Source: Chloroflexota bacterium
GTDB lineage: Bacteria; Chloroflexota; Limnocylindria; Limnocylindrales; CSP1-4
Length of the DNA stretch: 21,189 nucleotides
NCBI GenBank assembly: GCA_021777365.1
Contig: JAJYDP010000006.1
Location: 1-21,189 of the forward strand
Direction: 5' to 3'
The translations under genes and the position numbers were made by a program. The stretch's first letter is position 1; each line of letters opens with the position of its first letter. Positions 8,268-15,108 of this stretch are shown here, in pieces. The notes beneath the pieces are model-generated. The model was not told the DNA's origin and made no database searches. It was given only the letters and a program-made list of their open reading frames with translations.

Positions 8268-9433
8268 GCCGCGGAACCTCCGGTGGTCGAGCCGGCGGCG
8301 GGCTCGAGCAGCTTCTGTGTCGCCGCCTGCACGACGCGGCCGTCGTGCGTGATGACGGTCGAGGTGTGCACCTCGTCCCTGGGGTCGATGGCCAGGGCCC
8401 CATCCTTGATGAAGGTCACCAGCAGCGCGGCCAGGTTCCGGGAGTAGAAGAGGCTGGCGCTGCCGGGCATGCTGGCGGGCAGGTTGGTGGGGGCCAGGAT
8501 GATCACCCCGTTGTCCGTCTCGACGGTCTCGCCCGCCTTCGACAGCTCGCAGTTGCCGCCCAGCTCGCTGGCGGCCATGTCCACGATCACGGCGCCCGGC
8601 TTCATCCCGGCCACCGCCGCCGCCGTCACCAGGATCGGCGGGCGCCGCCCCGGCACCTGCGCCGTCGTGATGACGATGTCCTGCTGGGCGATGTACCCGT
8701 TGAGCTCGTCCTGCTGCGCCTTCTGCTCCTCGGGGGTCAGGGCGCGCGCGTAGCCGCCTTCGCCGGTCGCGTCGGCGACCGACTTGAGCTCGATGAACTG
8801 CGCGCCGACGCTCTGCGCCTGCTCCTTCGTCTCGCGGCGCACGTCGTAGGCCTTGACGACCGCCCCGAGGCGCCGCGCGGTCGCGATGGCCTGGAGCCCG
8901 GCCACGCCGATCCCCAGCACCAGCACGTTCGCCGGCTTGGCCGTGCCGGCCGCGGTGGTCAGCATCGGGAAGTAGCGCCCGAAGGCCTCGGCGGCCATGA
9001 TGACCGCCTTGTAGCCGCCCACGTTCGCCTGCGAGGAGAGCGCGTCCATGGTCTGCGCGCGGCTCAGGGTCCGCGGGATGGCGTCCAGGCTGATCGCCGT
9101 GACGCCCTTCGCCGCGAGCTCCGCGGCGAGCCGGGGATCGAGCAGCGGCTGGAGGAAGCCGACGACCGCCTGGCCGGAGCGGAGCCTGGCGACCTCGTCG
9201 GCGGATGGCTTCTGCACGCGCGCGACCAGATCCGCCTGCGCATACAGCTCATCGGTGGAGACGACGGTCGCCCCGGCCGCTTCGTATGCGCTGTCGGGGA
9301 AGTGCGAGCCGAGGCCCGCTCCCCGCTCGACGAGGATCTCCGCGCCGGCCTTCTGGACCTTGGCGAGGGTCTCGGGCACCAGCGCCACCCGGCGCTCCCC
9401 CGGCGCCGTCTCCCTGGCGACACCAACCTTCAT
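8264..9433 (-). CDS. pntA: NAD(P) transhydrogenase subunit alpha 1 (NAD-binding part, PntAa)
   Basis: Cytoplasmic NAD(H)-binding domain I (389 aa) of transhydrogenase, related to alanine dehydrogenase. It begins MKVGVARETAPGERRVALVPETL, has the RTLSRAQTMDALSSQANVGGYKAV segment (about 124-147) and the Rossmann motif VLVLGIGVAGLQAIATARRLGA (about 169-190) followed by YDVR. DMAASELGGNCE and the C-terminal LFYSRNLAALLVTFIKDGALAID are typical. The start ATG 9433 is supported by AAGGA 9 nt upstream; an upstream open extension to 10591 runs antisense to other genes and is rejected. It is the first gene of pntAa-pntAb-pntB. The 219-bp gap to the divergent MarR gene holds a palindrome (9528-9550) that may be its operator. 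Confidence 0.97.
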   Translation of the reverse strand: MKVGVARETAPGERRVALVPETLAKVQKAGAEILVERGAGLGSHFPDSAYEAAGATVVSTDELYAQADLVARVQKPSADEVARLRSGQAVVGFLQPLLDPRLAAELAAKGVTAISLDAIPRTLSRAQTMDALSSQANVGGYKAVIMAAEAFGRYFPMLTTAAGTAKPANVLVLGIGVAGLQAIATARRLGAVVKAYDVRRETKEQAQSVGAQFIELKSVADATGEGGYARALTPEEQKAQQDELNGYIAQQDIVITTAQVPGRRPPILVTAAAVAGMKPGAVIVDMAASELGGNCELSKAGETVETDNGVIILAPTNLPASMPGSASLFYSRNLAALLVTFIKDGALAIDPRDEVHTSTVITHDGRVVQAATQKLLEPAAGSTTGGSAA

Positions 9434-9527
9434 GGACGGGCATCCTTGTGCGGTGGCGACACGCGCCACGTGTGAACCGACGGGCAACGACCTGCAGTGG
9501 GATCCGGCGCGCACGACGACACGCGGA

Positions 9528-9552
9528 CCAGTGCAGACCGCTGCACATGGTA
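9528..9552. promoter_or_regulatory. Inverted repeat and -10-like element between pntAa and the MarR gene
   Basis: GTGCAG (9531-9536) and CTGCAC (9541-9546) are perfect inverted repeats around ACCG. The arms extend to CCAGTGCAG and CTGCAC(a)TGG if one base is bulged. On the minus strand TACCAT (9552-9547) directly abuts the repeat, so a repressor bound here would sit on the start region of a pnt transcript with a leader of about 100 nt. Size and layout fit a MarR-family operator; binding is inference. Confidence 0.4.
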
Positions 9553-9625
9553 CGGGAACTGACGAGGAATACGGTGAGACGCCTGCCGGCCCGTCCGGAA
9601 CACCGGCGGGCCGAGGCGCATAGGC

Positions 9626-9656
9626 TACACTGCCGGCGGTGGCAATGCTTTCGTGA
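9626..9656 (+). promoter_or_regulatory. -10 TACACT and five-codon mini-ORF before the MarR gene
   Basis: TACACT (9626-9631) is followed by 7 nt and then a GTG at 9639. That GTG opens a tiny frame GTG-GCA-ATG-CTT-TCG-TGA (9639-9656) whose stop overlaps the regulator's GTG start (9653) as GTGA. A leaderless transcript would therefore first translate five codons and then re-initiate on the MarR gene. It could also be chance in a short region. Confidence 0.35.
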
Positions 9657-10330
9657 CGAACAGGAACGGCAGGACCCGGGCCGCGATGGCGGCACCGCCG
9701 ACCAGGCTGGGCGGCACGCAGCCGGCGACGGGGACACCGGACGCCCCGTCGGCAGGTGACGCGCGCACGGCCGCCACGCCCTCCCGCCCTCCGGTCGGCG
9801 CCGAGGCGCTGGAGACCAGCCGGCTGGTCGTGGATCTCGTGCATGCGGCGCTCTCGGCCGGGGGGCCCTCGTACGGACGGCGCACCCCCGACGCTCCCGC
9901 ACCGGCGTCGGCCGAGGAAGCGGTGGGCACGGGGGCGGCAGGCACCGAGGGCACCCCGCCCATCCACGGGGATCGGCCCACGCATCTCTCGCCGCACGCC
10001 GTCCGGGCGAGCGTGGCCATCTACCAGCACGGGCAGTGCACCGTGGGCGAGCTCGCGGCCACGCTCGGCATCTCCCTGGGCTGGGCCAGCCGGATCGCCG
10101 AGGAACTCGAGGCGCGCGGCTACGCCGTCCGCGAGCGATCGGCGGAGGACCGCCGCGTGGTGCGGCTGCGGCTCTCGGAGCGCGCCCTCGAGGAGGTGGA
10201 CCGGGCCTACCGCTGGCGCGGCGATGCCGTGGAGCGCGCGCTCGAGCCGCTCGACGCCGCCGGGCGCGAGGCGGTGCGCGGGTTCCTGCGCCGGCTCGCC
10301 GAGGAGTTCACGGCCGGGTCGGGACGCTAG
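9653..10330 (+). CDS. MarR-family transcriptional regulator with low-complexity extension and insert
   Basis: A 225-aa winged-helix regulator. The DNA-binding core is at about residues 113-175: LSPHAVRASVAIYQHGQCTVGELAATLGISLGWASRIAEELEARGYAVRERSAEDRRVVRLRLSE, with the recognition helix near LGWASRIAEELEARG and the wing RSAEDRRVVRLRL. A C-terminal helix pair (about 178-220) would complete the dimer. MarR proteins are usually 140-160 aa. Here a disordered N-terminus (1-48) and a Pro/Ala/Gly segment between the first helix (EALETSRLVVDLVHAAL) and the core (about 71-110) add the extra length. The start GTG 9653 is the first in-frame start after the promoter-like TACACT; GTG/ATG choices further in are not excluded. 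Divergent from pntAa, so control of pnt is plausible, and it is followed after 13 nt by the HD phosphohydrolase. Confidence 0.85.
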   Translation: MTNRNGRTRAAMAAPPTRLGGTQPATGTPDAPSAGDARTAATPSRPPVGAEALETSRLVVDLVHAALSAGGPSYGRRTPDAPAPASAEEAVGTGAAGTEGTPPIHGDRPTHLSPHAVRASVAIYQHGQCTVGELAATLGISLGWASRIAEELEARGYAVRERSAEDRRVVRLRLSERALEEVDRAYRWRGDAVERALEPLDAAGREAVRGFLRRLAEEFTAGSGR

Positions 10331-10333
10331 ACT
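10328..10333 (+). promoter_or_regulatory. -10-like TAGACT inside the MarR stop region
   Basis: TAGACT begins with the MarR stop codon TAG (10328-10330) and lies 10 nt before the ATG of the HD-domain gene at 10344. No Shine-Dalgarno precedes that ATG. A transcript from here would have a leader of only a few bases; alternatively the gene is simply read from the MarR transcript. Confidence 0.3.
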
Positions 10334-10343
10334 GCTGGCGTCG

Positions 10344-11795
10344 ATGGCGCACCCCCAGTTCGAAGCGGTCAACCTGATCAGCGACCCGGTCCACGGGTAC
10401 ATCGAGCTGACCAAGCGGCTCACGCCCGCGCAGGCCGATCGGGCAGGCCTGCCGGCCGAGGACGCCGCGGAGGAGGACCTGCTCGACACGCAGTGGCTCC
10501 AGCGGCTGCGCCGGATCAGCCAGCTGCAGAGCGCGCGCTGGGTCTTTCCCAGTGCGGAGCACTCCCGGTTCGTCCACGGCCTGGGCGTCATGCATGAAGC
10601 GGGTCTGTGGGGTCGCGCCCTCTACCCCACGCTGCGCGACGCGCTCCTGCGGGACACGCTGGATGAGGGCGAGGCGTCCGAGCATCCGATCCCCTCCGAG
10701 GCGCTCGTGGTCGAGACGCTCCGGGTTGCGGGCCTGCTCCACGACGTGGGGCACGGCCCCTTCGCGCACTTCTTCGACGAGCACGTGCTCTCGCGGTGGC
10801 CCGCGCCTCCGCACCCCAGCCGCGACCCGCGCAAGCGCCTCACGCACGAGGACCTGGGCCAGGCGATCGTGGAGCGCGAGCTGGCCGACCTGATCGAGGG
10901 ATTGCGCAGGGCGCCTTCCGGCGACCCGGAACGGGCCGCATTCGCGGAGGGCGAGCGGATCGATCCGCGCTGGATCGGCTTCCTGATCTCGAAGCCCCCG
11001 CTGGCCGAGCCGGGGATGCCGCTCTGGGTGCGACGGCTCCAGCCGCTCTTCTCCGGCATCTTCACCGTCGACAACCTGGACTACGTGCGACGCGACGCGC
11101 TCATGACGGGCGTGGCGATCGGGGTGGTGGATGCGGATCGACTGCGGCGCTACGCCTTCGTGTCGGAGCGCGGCCTGGCGCTCTACGAGCCCGGGCTGGG
11201 CGCCCTGGAGATGTTCCTCACCGCGCGCCTCTTCCTCTACAACACCGTGTACTTCCACCGCACCGTCCGGGCGATCGACCTGGACCTGGCGGAGGCGTTC
11301 GGGCCGGCGTTCGAGGCAGTCTTCGGCGACCGCAACCCGCTCGACGCCCTGCGCGACTACGCCACGCTCGACGAGTACGCCCTGCTCCACCAGGCCGCCC
11401 TCTGGGCCCGGGGGGAGCGGATCTCGGAGCGGCCGGAACCCGGCGATGGATGCGTGACGCCGGGCGTCGCCGACCTCTGGAAGGGGATCCTGCTCCGTCG
11501 TCCGTCCTGGCACGCAGTGCGCGAGGTGCGCCGCGATTCCCGGGCCGGGGCGGCGCGGGAACTGGTGGAGGCAGAGCTGCGTGCCGCCCTGGGCGTCGCG
11601 ACCGCGGAGGATGCCGGTCGCTACCGCTTCGATCTCGCCGACGCCGACGCGCGGCCCCAGAACCCGCTGCTGGTGGCGGGGCGGCTGGTGGTCGCCCGGC
11701 GCGACGGCTCTCTCGACGCCGCGCCTCTCAGCGAGCTGCTGGAGCGCCTGCCCGCGGTGGTGACGGTCGGGCGCGCGTACGAGCGGATCGGGTAG
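10344..11795 (+). CDS. HD-domain phosphohydrolase, SAMHD1/YwfO (dNTP triphosphohydrolase-like) family
   Basis: A 483-aa metal-dependent phosphohydrolase. It opens with the family-typical ISDPVHGYIEL (12-22), then LLDTQWLQRLRRISQLQSA (46-64) and the HD motifs: SRFVHGLGVMH with His78, and GLLHDVGHGPFAHFFDEH with His133-Asp134 as metal ligands. The third metal Asp is likely in FTVDNLDYVRRDALMTGV (about 244-261), the SAMHD1/YwfO signature. YwfO-type enzymes hydrolyse dNTPs to the nucleoside and triphosphate, and dGTP often activates them. The segment 155-230 has insertions relative to a compact HD domain, including Pro/Arg-rich PAPPHPSRDPRKRL. The start ATG 10344 fits the family's N-terminus. It follows MarR by 13 nt in the same direction. 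Substrate cannot be read from sequence. Confidence 0.9.
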   Translation: MAHPQFEAVNLISDPVHGYIELTKRLTPAQADRAGLPAEDAAEEDLLDTQWLQRLRRISQLQSARWVFPSAEHSRFVHGLGVMHEAGLWGRALYPTLRDALLRDTLDEGEASEHPIPSEALVVETLRVAGLLHDVGHGPFAHFFDEHVLSRWPAPPHPSRDPRKRLTHEDLGQAIVERELADLIEGLRRAPSGDPERAAFAEGERIDPRWIGFLISKPPLAEPGMPLWVRRLQPLFSGIFTVDNLDYVRRDALMTGVAIGVVDADRLRRYAFVSERGLALYEPGLGALEMFLTARLFLYNTVYFHRTVRAIDLDLAEAFGPAFEAVFGDRNPLDALRDYATLDEYALLHQAALWARGERISERPEPGDGCVTPGVADLWKGILLRRPSWHAVREVRRDSRAGAARELVEAELRAALGVATAEDAGRYRFDLADADARPQNPLLVAGRLVVARRDGSLDAAPLSELLERLPAVVTVGRAYERIG

Positions 11796-11800
11796 CGGTT

Positions 11801-11827
11801 CGCAGGCCTCCGCGCCGCGCGCCTGCG
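11801..11827. terminator. Candidate hairpin between convergent genes
   Basis: CGCAGGC (11801-11807) and GCCTGCG (11821-11827) form a 7-bp stem around a GC-rich 13-nt loop, 6 nt after the HD gene stop. It lies in the 66-bp gap between convergent genes. There is no T-tract on either side, so intrinsic termination is uncertain. Confidence 0.3.
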
Positions 11828-11861
11828 GCCCGGGTCGCGCCACAGGCCACCCGGCCGGCGG

Positions 11862-12842
11862 TCAGCCCTCCCAGGCCTCGCCCGCCGGGTACGACGGCCG
11901 GGCGCGGTGCGCGGCAGACGGCGCCGGCCGGATCGTCGCCACTCCCGCGAGGACCCGGCGATCCGGCAGCGCCAGCCTCCCCTGGGACGGCTGCAGCGCG
12001 CCGGCGGCCCAGTCCCGGACACGGGCACGCGCGTCCGGGCGATCCGACACGAGCAGCCCCTCGGACAGCAGCGCCTCCGCCTCGTCCAGGTCGGCGTAGC
12101 TCCACGCGGCGTCCGTCTCGTAGGTGGTCACCCCGAACGGGATCCCGGCCGCGGCGAGCACCGCGCAGAGATCGCCGAACCCGGGCTGCGGCACCCGATC
12201 CTCGCCGTGCAGCTCCCGGAACAGCTCGTCCGGCGTCTGCTCGATCCCGGCCATGCGCAGCGTGATGAGGCAGGCGTGCCGCGTGGCGGCAACGAGCGCC
12301 CGCACGAAGGGCACGACGTCCTCGATCGGGTACAGGACGTGCGAGCAGACGACCACGTCGTGGGGCTCCACCGACGCGCCGGCCTCCGGCCATCCCGCGG
12401 CGATCACCCGGAGCTGCTCGCGCACACGGGCCTCGGTGGCCCAGCGGTCCAGCAGTTCGAGCATGGCCGCGTGCGGTTCGATCACGGTGACCCGGTGTCC
12501 GCGTTCCGCCACCGGGATCGCCACGGCGCCGAACCCCCCGCCGACGTCGAGGACGGTGGCGGGCGGAGGTTCCGCGCCGGTGGCCCAGCGCGGGCCGTGG
12601 GATTCCGCGTCGCGGCACGTCGCGACGACCTCTCGCACGAACGGCCCGGGATCCTGGCGCCGGCGGACGGCCTCGAAGAAGTTGGCCGCCCGGCGCGCCC
12701 AGTAGGCGTCGGGGTCGGGGCGCTCCGTCCTGAGCCGCTCGAACTGGTCGCGCCGAAGCCGCACGAGGACGCGCCACCGCTCGACGGCGTCCCAGAGCAG
12801 CGCCGTGGTGCCGATCTGTTCGATCCGGTCCGGGTCCGACAT
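11862..12842 (-). CDS. Class I SAM-dependent methyltransferase
   Basis: A 326-aa protein with a Rossmann methyltransferase core. Motif I VLDVGGGFGAVAIPVAERGHRVTVIEPHAAMLELL is at about 97-131, with Glu of VIEP as the expected ribose-binding acid. The later motif DVVVCSHVLYPIEDVVPFVRALVAA (about 161-185) is post-motif I to II. About 95 residues precede the core (MSDPDRIEQIGTTALLWDAVERWRVLVRLRRDQFERL), helical and including DPDAYWARRAANF, a pattern seen in other uncharacterised methyltransferases. The C-terminal part is unassigned, so the substrate is unknown. ATG 12842 is chosen because homologous-looking sequence begins there and CATCAT lies 6 nt upstream. Convergent with the HD gene and divergent from the glycosylase gene. 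Confidence 0.85.
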   Translation of the reverse strand: MSDPDRIEQIGTTALLWDAVERWRVLVRLRRDQFERLRTERPDPDAYWARRAANFFEAVRRRQDPGPFVREVVATCRDAESHGPRWATGAEPPPATVLDVGGGFGAVAIPVAERGHRVTVIEPHAAMLELLDRWATEARVREQLRVIAAGWPEAGASVEPHDVVVCSHVLYPIEDVVPFVRALVAATRHACLITLRMAGIEQTPDELFRELHGEDRVPQPGFGDLCAVLAAAGIPFGVTTYETDAAWSYADLDEAEALLSEGLLVSDRPDARARVRDWAAGALQPSQGRLALPDRRVLAGVATIRPAPSAAHRARPSYPAGEAWEG

Positions 12843-12854
12843 GCCGGCATGATG
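12840..12854 (-). promoter_or_regulatory. -10-like CATCAT and palindrome over the methyltransferase start
   Basis: On the minus strand CATCAT (12854-12849), then GCCGGC, then ATG (12842) repeats the 6-nt spacing seen at other genes here. The bases 12840-12851 form the perfect palindrome CATGCCGGCATG, which spans the start codon. A protein bound there would block both transcription and initiation. The first base of the hexamer is C, so the match is weak. Confidence 0.35.
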
Positions 12855-12908
12855 ACGGTTCGCGGGTCGGCCGGTGCATGCCGTCGGGACCCCGCGCACC
12901 CTGCCGCT

Positions 12909-12929
12909 CGGCGTGCCGTGGGCACGCCG
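12909..12929. repeat. Perfect 9-bp inverted repeat in divergent promoter region
   Basis: CGGCGTGCC and GGCACGCCG flank GTG. The repeat lies 47 nt before the glycosylase ATG and 67 nt before the methyltransferase ATG, within the 133-bp divergent gap. It may be a two-fold operator or a hairpin in a longer leader. No T-tract follows, so a terminator is unlikely. Confidence 0.5.
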
Positions 12930-12963
12930 TTCCATTCCGCTTGCGCTGGACGCCCGCCTGCCG

Positions 12964-12969
12964 GACCAT
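12964..12969 (+). promoter_or_regulatory. Weak -10-like GACCAT before the glycosylase gene
   Basis: GACCAT ends exactly 6 nt before ATG 12976 and matches only the most conserved A at position 2 and T at position 6, plus A at position 5. There is no Shine-Dalgarno before this ATG. It is listed because the spacing equals that of the better examples at 3760, 6493 and 17170. Confidence 0.25.
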
Positions 12970-12975
12970 CGCGGC

Positions 12976-14118
12976 ATGCCGGAGCTTCCCGAGGTCCAGG
13001 CACTCGCGGACTTCCTGGATGCCCACGCCCGCGGCCGGCGGATCGAGCGCGTGCAGATCCTCTCCTTCGTGGCACTCAAGTCCGTCACGCCGCCCCCGTC
13101 GGCCCTCGTCGGCCGCGTGATCGCACAGTGCACGCGGCGCGGCAAGTTCCTGCTCCTGCGGATGGTCCCCGCGGAGGGACCGGAGGGTCGGTCCGACACA
13201 AGGGGCGGCATGCGTGCCGGGACCCGGGCCGGCGCGCTGGGCGACGCCCGGGACGACGCGCGGGGCGAGCCCGGGGACGACGCGCGTGACGGAGCCTCAC
13301 CGAATGGCGGCCCGGCCGCGGGCCGGGCCGTCGAGGAGCTCTGGCTGGCCGTCCACTTCGCGCTGGCGGGCTGGCTGCGCTGGCACGATCCCGTGACCGA
13401 CGGTCACCGGCCGGACGTCCGCGGCGCGGAACCGGAGGGTCACGGGGCGGACGCCCGCGATGCCGCCCGCGACGGGCGATCCGCCGGACTGCGGGCCGTC
13501 CCGCCCGGCGCCGCCGCGCGCTCGCCGCGCCCCGGCGGTCCCGTGGCGATGCGCGTGGAGCTGGACGATGGGGCCAGGTTCGACCTGACGGAGGCGGGCA
13601 CCCGCAAACGGCTGGCAGTCCACGTGGTCCGCGCCCCGGAGGACGTCCCGGGGATCGCCCGGCTCGGGATCGACCCGCTCGATCCCGCCTTCGACGCGGA
13701 GGCCCTCGGGCGGATCCTCGCAGGGCGGACCGGCCAGCTCAAGCATCTGCTGGCCGACCAGGCGCTCATCGCCGGCGTGGGGAACGCGTACTCGGACGAG
13801 GCGCTCCACGCCGCGCGCCTCTCCCCGTTCCGTCCCGCCGGCAACCTCGCGCCCGGGGAGGTGGCCGCCCTGCACGCCGCGCTGCTGGGCGTGCTGCGCG
13901 ATGCCCTGGCACGCAACGCGGGCGTCCCACCGGACGAGCTCAAGGACGGGAAGCGGGCGGCGATGAGGGTCCACGGACGGACCGGGCTGCCGTGCCCCGT
14001 CTGCGGCGACACGGTCCGAGAGGTCGCCTTCTCGGAGCGTTCCCTCCAGTACTGCCCCACCTGCCAGACGGGCGGGCGGCCGCTCGCCGACCGCCGGCTG
14101 TCGCGGCTGCTGCGCTGA
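12976..14118 (+). CDS. Fpg/Nei-family DNA glycosylase with two long low-complexity inserts
   Basis: Base-excision repair glycosylase/AP lyase. Proline 2 of MPELPEV is the catalytic nucleophile and Glu3 its partner; Lys57 of RRGKFLLL is in the expected position. The helix-two-turn-helix region reads LKHLLADQALIAGVGNAYSDEALHAARLSPF (about 255-285), and a C-terminal zinc finger has Cys340, Cys343, Cys360 and Cys363 (CPVC...CPTCQTGG). The phrase FDLTEAGTRKRLAV and the C-terminal PLADRRLSRLL match the actinobacterial-type Fpg/Nei subfamily, whose members are about 285-290 aa. This one is 380 aa because of inserts at about 66-117 and 139-188, rich in Gly, Ala, Arg and Asp (GDARDDARGEPGDDARDG). Both lie in loops on either side of the strand WLAVHFALAGWLRW, so the fold may be preserved. 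The damaged base recognised is not determined. Confidence 0.92.
   Translation: MPELPEVQALADFLDAHARGRRIERVQILSFVALKSVTPPPSALVGRVIAQCTRRGKFLLLRMVPAEGPEGRSDTRGGMRAGTRAGALGDARDDARGEPGDDARDGASPNGGPAAGRAVEELWLAVHFALAGWLRWHDPVTDGHRPDVRGAEPEGHGADARDAARDGRSAGLRAVPPGAAARSPRPGGPVAMRVELDDGARFDLTEAGTRKRLAVHVVRAPEDVPGIARLGIDPLDPAFDAEALGRILAGRTGQLKHLLADQALIAGVGNAYSDEALHAARLSPFRPAGNLAPGEVAALHAALLGVLRDALARNAGVPPDELKDGKRAAMRVHGRTGLPCPVCGDTVREVAFSERSLQYCPTCQTGGRPLADRRLSRLLR
13251..13286 (+). repeat. In-frame 24-bp direct repeat inside the glycosylase gene
   Basis: GGACGACGCGCG occurs at 13251-13262 and again at 13275-13286, a spacing of 24 bp or eight codons. It encodes the repeated DDAR within the first insert of the Fpg/Nei protein. 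The spacing keeps the reading frame, as expected if the insert grew by replication slippage. Confidence 0.6.
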
Positions 14119-14160
14119 GGACACCGGAGCTCGGAGGCGGCTCGGACGCGGCGAGCCACG

Positions 14161-14229
14161 GTCCCGAGGATGCGGGCGAGCCCCCGCCCCGAGGATGCGG
14201 GCGAGCCCCGGCCCCGAGGATGCCGGCGG
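14161..14229. repeat. 25-bp tandem repeat, nearly three copies, in a convergent gap
   Basis: Copies begin at 14161, 14186 and 14211 with core CCCGAGGATGCGGGCGAG; the third diverges after CCCGAGGATGC. Copies 1 and 2 differ at two or three bases. Each can form a short GC hairpin (GGGCG...CGCCC). It occupies most of the 111-bp space between the glycosylase stop (14118) and the stop of the next minus gene (14230); no gene is seen there. Confidence 0.75.
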
Positions 14230-15108
14230 TCAGCCCTGTCCGGAACCGGCCGTCCCCTCGCCTCGTGCCGCGCGCGCGGCACGGATCACGGCCGTGATGT
14301 CGAGGCCCGCCCAGTCGGCGGTGGCTGCGTCCACGCGCTCGCGCACCAGTCGTGTGACCGGCAGCGAGCCGGGTGCGGCGCCCAGCACGCCGAGCGCCAG
14401 GTCCAGGTCCTTGCGCAGGTCCCGCACGGCGAACATGACCGGCTCGTGCCGATCCTCGAGATAGCCTGCCCGGCGCGGCTCCAGGACGGGAGCCAGCCTG
14501 GCCAGGGCCCAGAAGATCTGCTCCGGGTCGAGGCCGGCCTCCTCGCCCGCGACCTGCAGCTCGGCGGCCGCCACGATCACCGCCCCGAGCATGCTGTTCG
14601 CGACGAGCTTCAGCCGCGAGGCGCTGCCCAGCGGTCCGATCCGCCGGACCTCGCCGATCCGGGCCAGCACCGGCTCGACACGCTCCACGTCGGCGTCGTC
14701 GCCACCGACCAGGACGGCCGCCCTGCCGGCCGCCACCGCCGCGGGCGCCCCCATGATCGGCGCCTCGACGAGCCGCCCCCCGGCCCGCGCGACGTGGGGC
14801 GCCAGCTCCAGGGCGGCCTCGCCGGCGGTGCTCATCTCCACGTAGACGGCGGCCTGGCGCGCCTCCAGCGCGCCGCCCTCCGCCAGGTACGCGGTCCGGA
14901 TCGCCTCGGGGCCGGTCAGGCTGCTGATCACGACGTCGGCGCCACGCACCGCCTCGGCGGCCGTGGGCGCCACGCGGCCGAATCCCAGCCGGCGGGCCCG
15001 GTCGGGGGTCCGGTTCCACAGCGCGATCTCCGCGTCGAGCTCGACCAGCCGCTGCGCGATGGCGGCGCCCATCCTGCCGGTGCCGAGGACGGCGACGTGC
15101 GGGCTCAC
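14230..15108 (-). CDS. NAD(P)-dependent beta-hydroxyacid dehydrogenase (3-hydroxyisobutyrate dehydrogenase-like)
   Basis: A 292-aa oxidoreductase of the 6-phosphogluconate dehydrogenase-like superfamily (HIBADH, tartronate semialdehyde reductase, glyoxylate/succinic semialdehyde reductase). The N-terminal Rossmann motif is VAVLGTGRMGAAIAQRL (5-21). The second strand ends in NRT (32-34), which often indicates NADP(H) preference. VEAPIMGAPAAVAAGRAAVLVGGD is the substrate-side motif (family VDAPVSGG), and LGSASRLKLVANSMLGAVIVAAAE carries the probable catalytic Lys near residue 170. The all-helical C-terminal domain is complete. The GTG start at 15108 overlaps the aldo/keto reductase stop as GTGA, so the two are coupled. 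Last gene of a three-gene redox operon. The actual hydroxyacid substrate is not determined. Confidence 0.92.
   Translation of the reverse strand: MSPHVAVLGTGRMGAAIAQRLVELDAEIALWNRTPDRARRLGFGRVAPTAAEAVRGADVVISSLTGPEAIRTAYLAEGGALEARQAAVYVEMSTAGEAALELAPHVARAGGRLVEAPIMGAPAAVAAGRAAVLVGGDDADVERVEPVLARIGEVRRIGPLGSASRLKLVANSMLGAVIVAAAELQVAGEEAGLDPEQIFWALARLAPVLEPRRAGYLEDRHEPVMFAVRDLRKDLDLALGVLGAAPGSLPVTRLVRERVDAATADWAGLDITAVIRAARAARGEGTAGSGQG

Noticed and set aside
6850..8352. 500-codon open frame opposite pntB and pntAb
   Set aside because: His/Arg/Asp-rich translation with no domain, fully antisense to the transhydrogenase genes.
7942..8403. N-terminal extension of pntB through pntAb
   Set aside because: The pntB frame stays open upstream but overlaps pntAb in another frame; ATG 7941 gives the normal N-terminus.
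9434..10591. N-terminal extension of pntAa
   Set aside because: Open but runs antisense to the MarR and HD genes and would add about 386 unrelated residues; ATG 9433 has a ribosome site and the family start.
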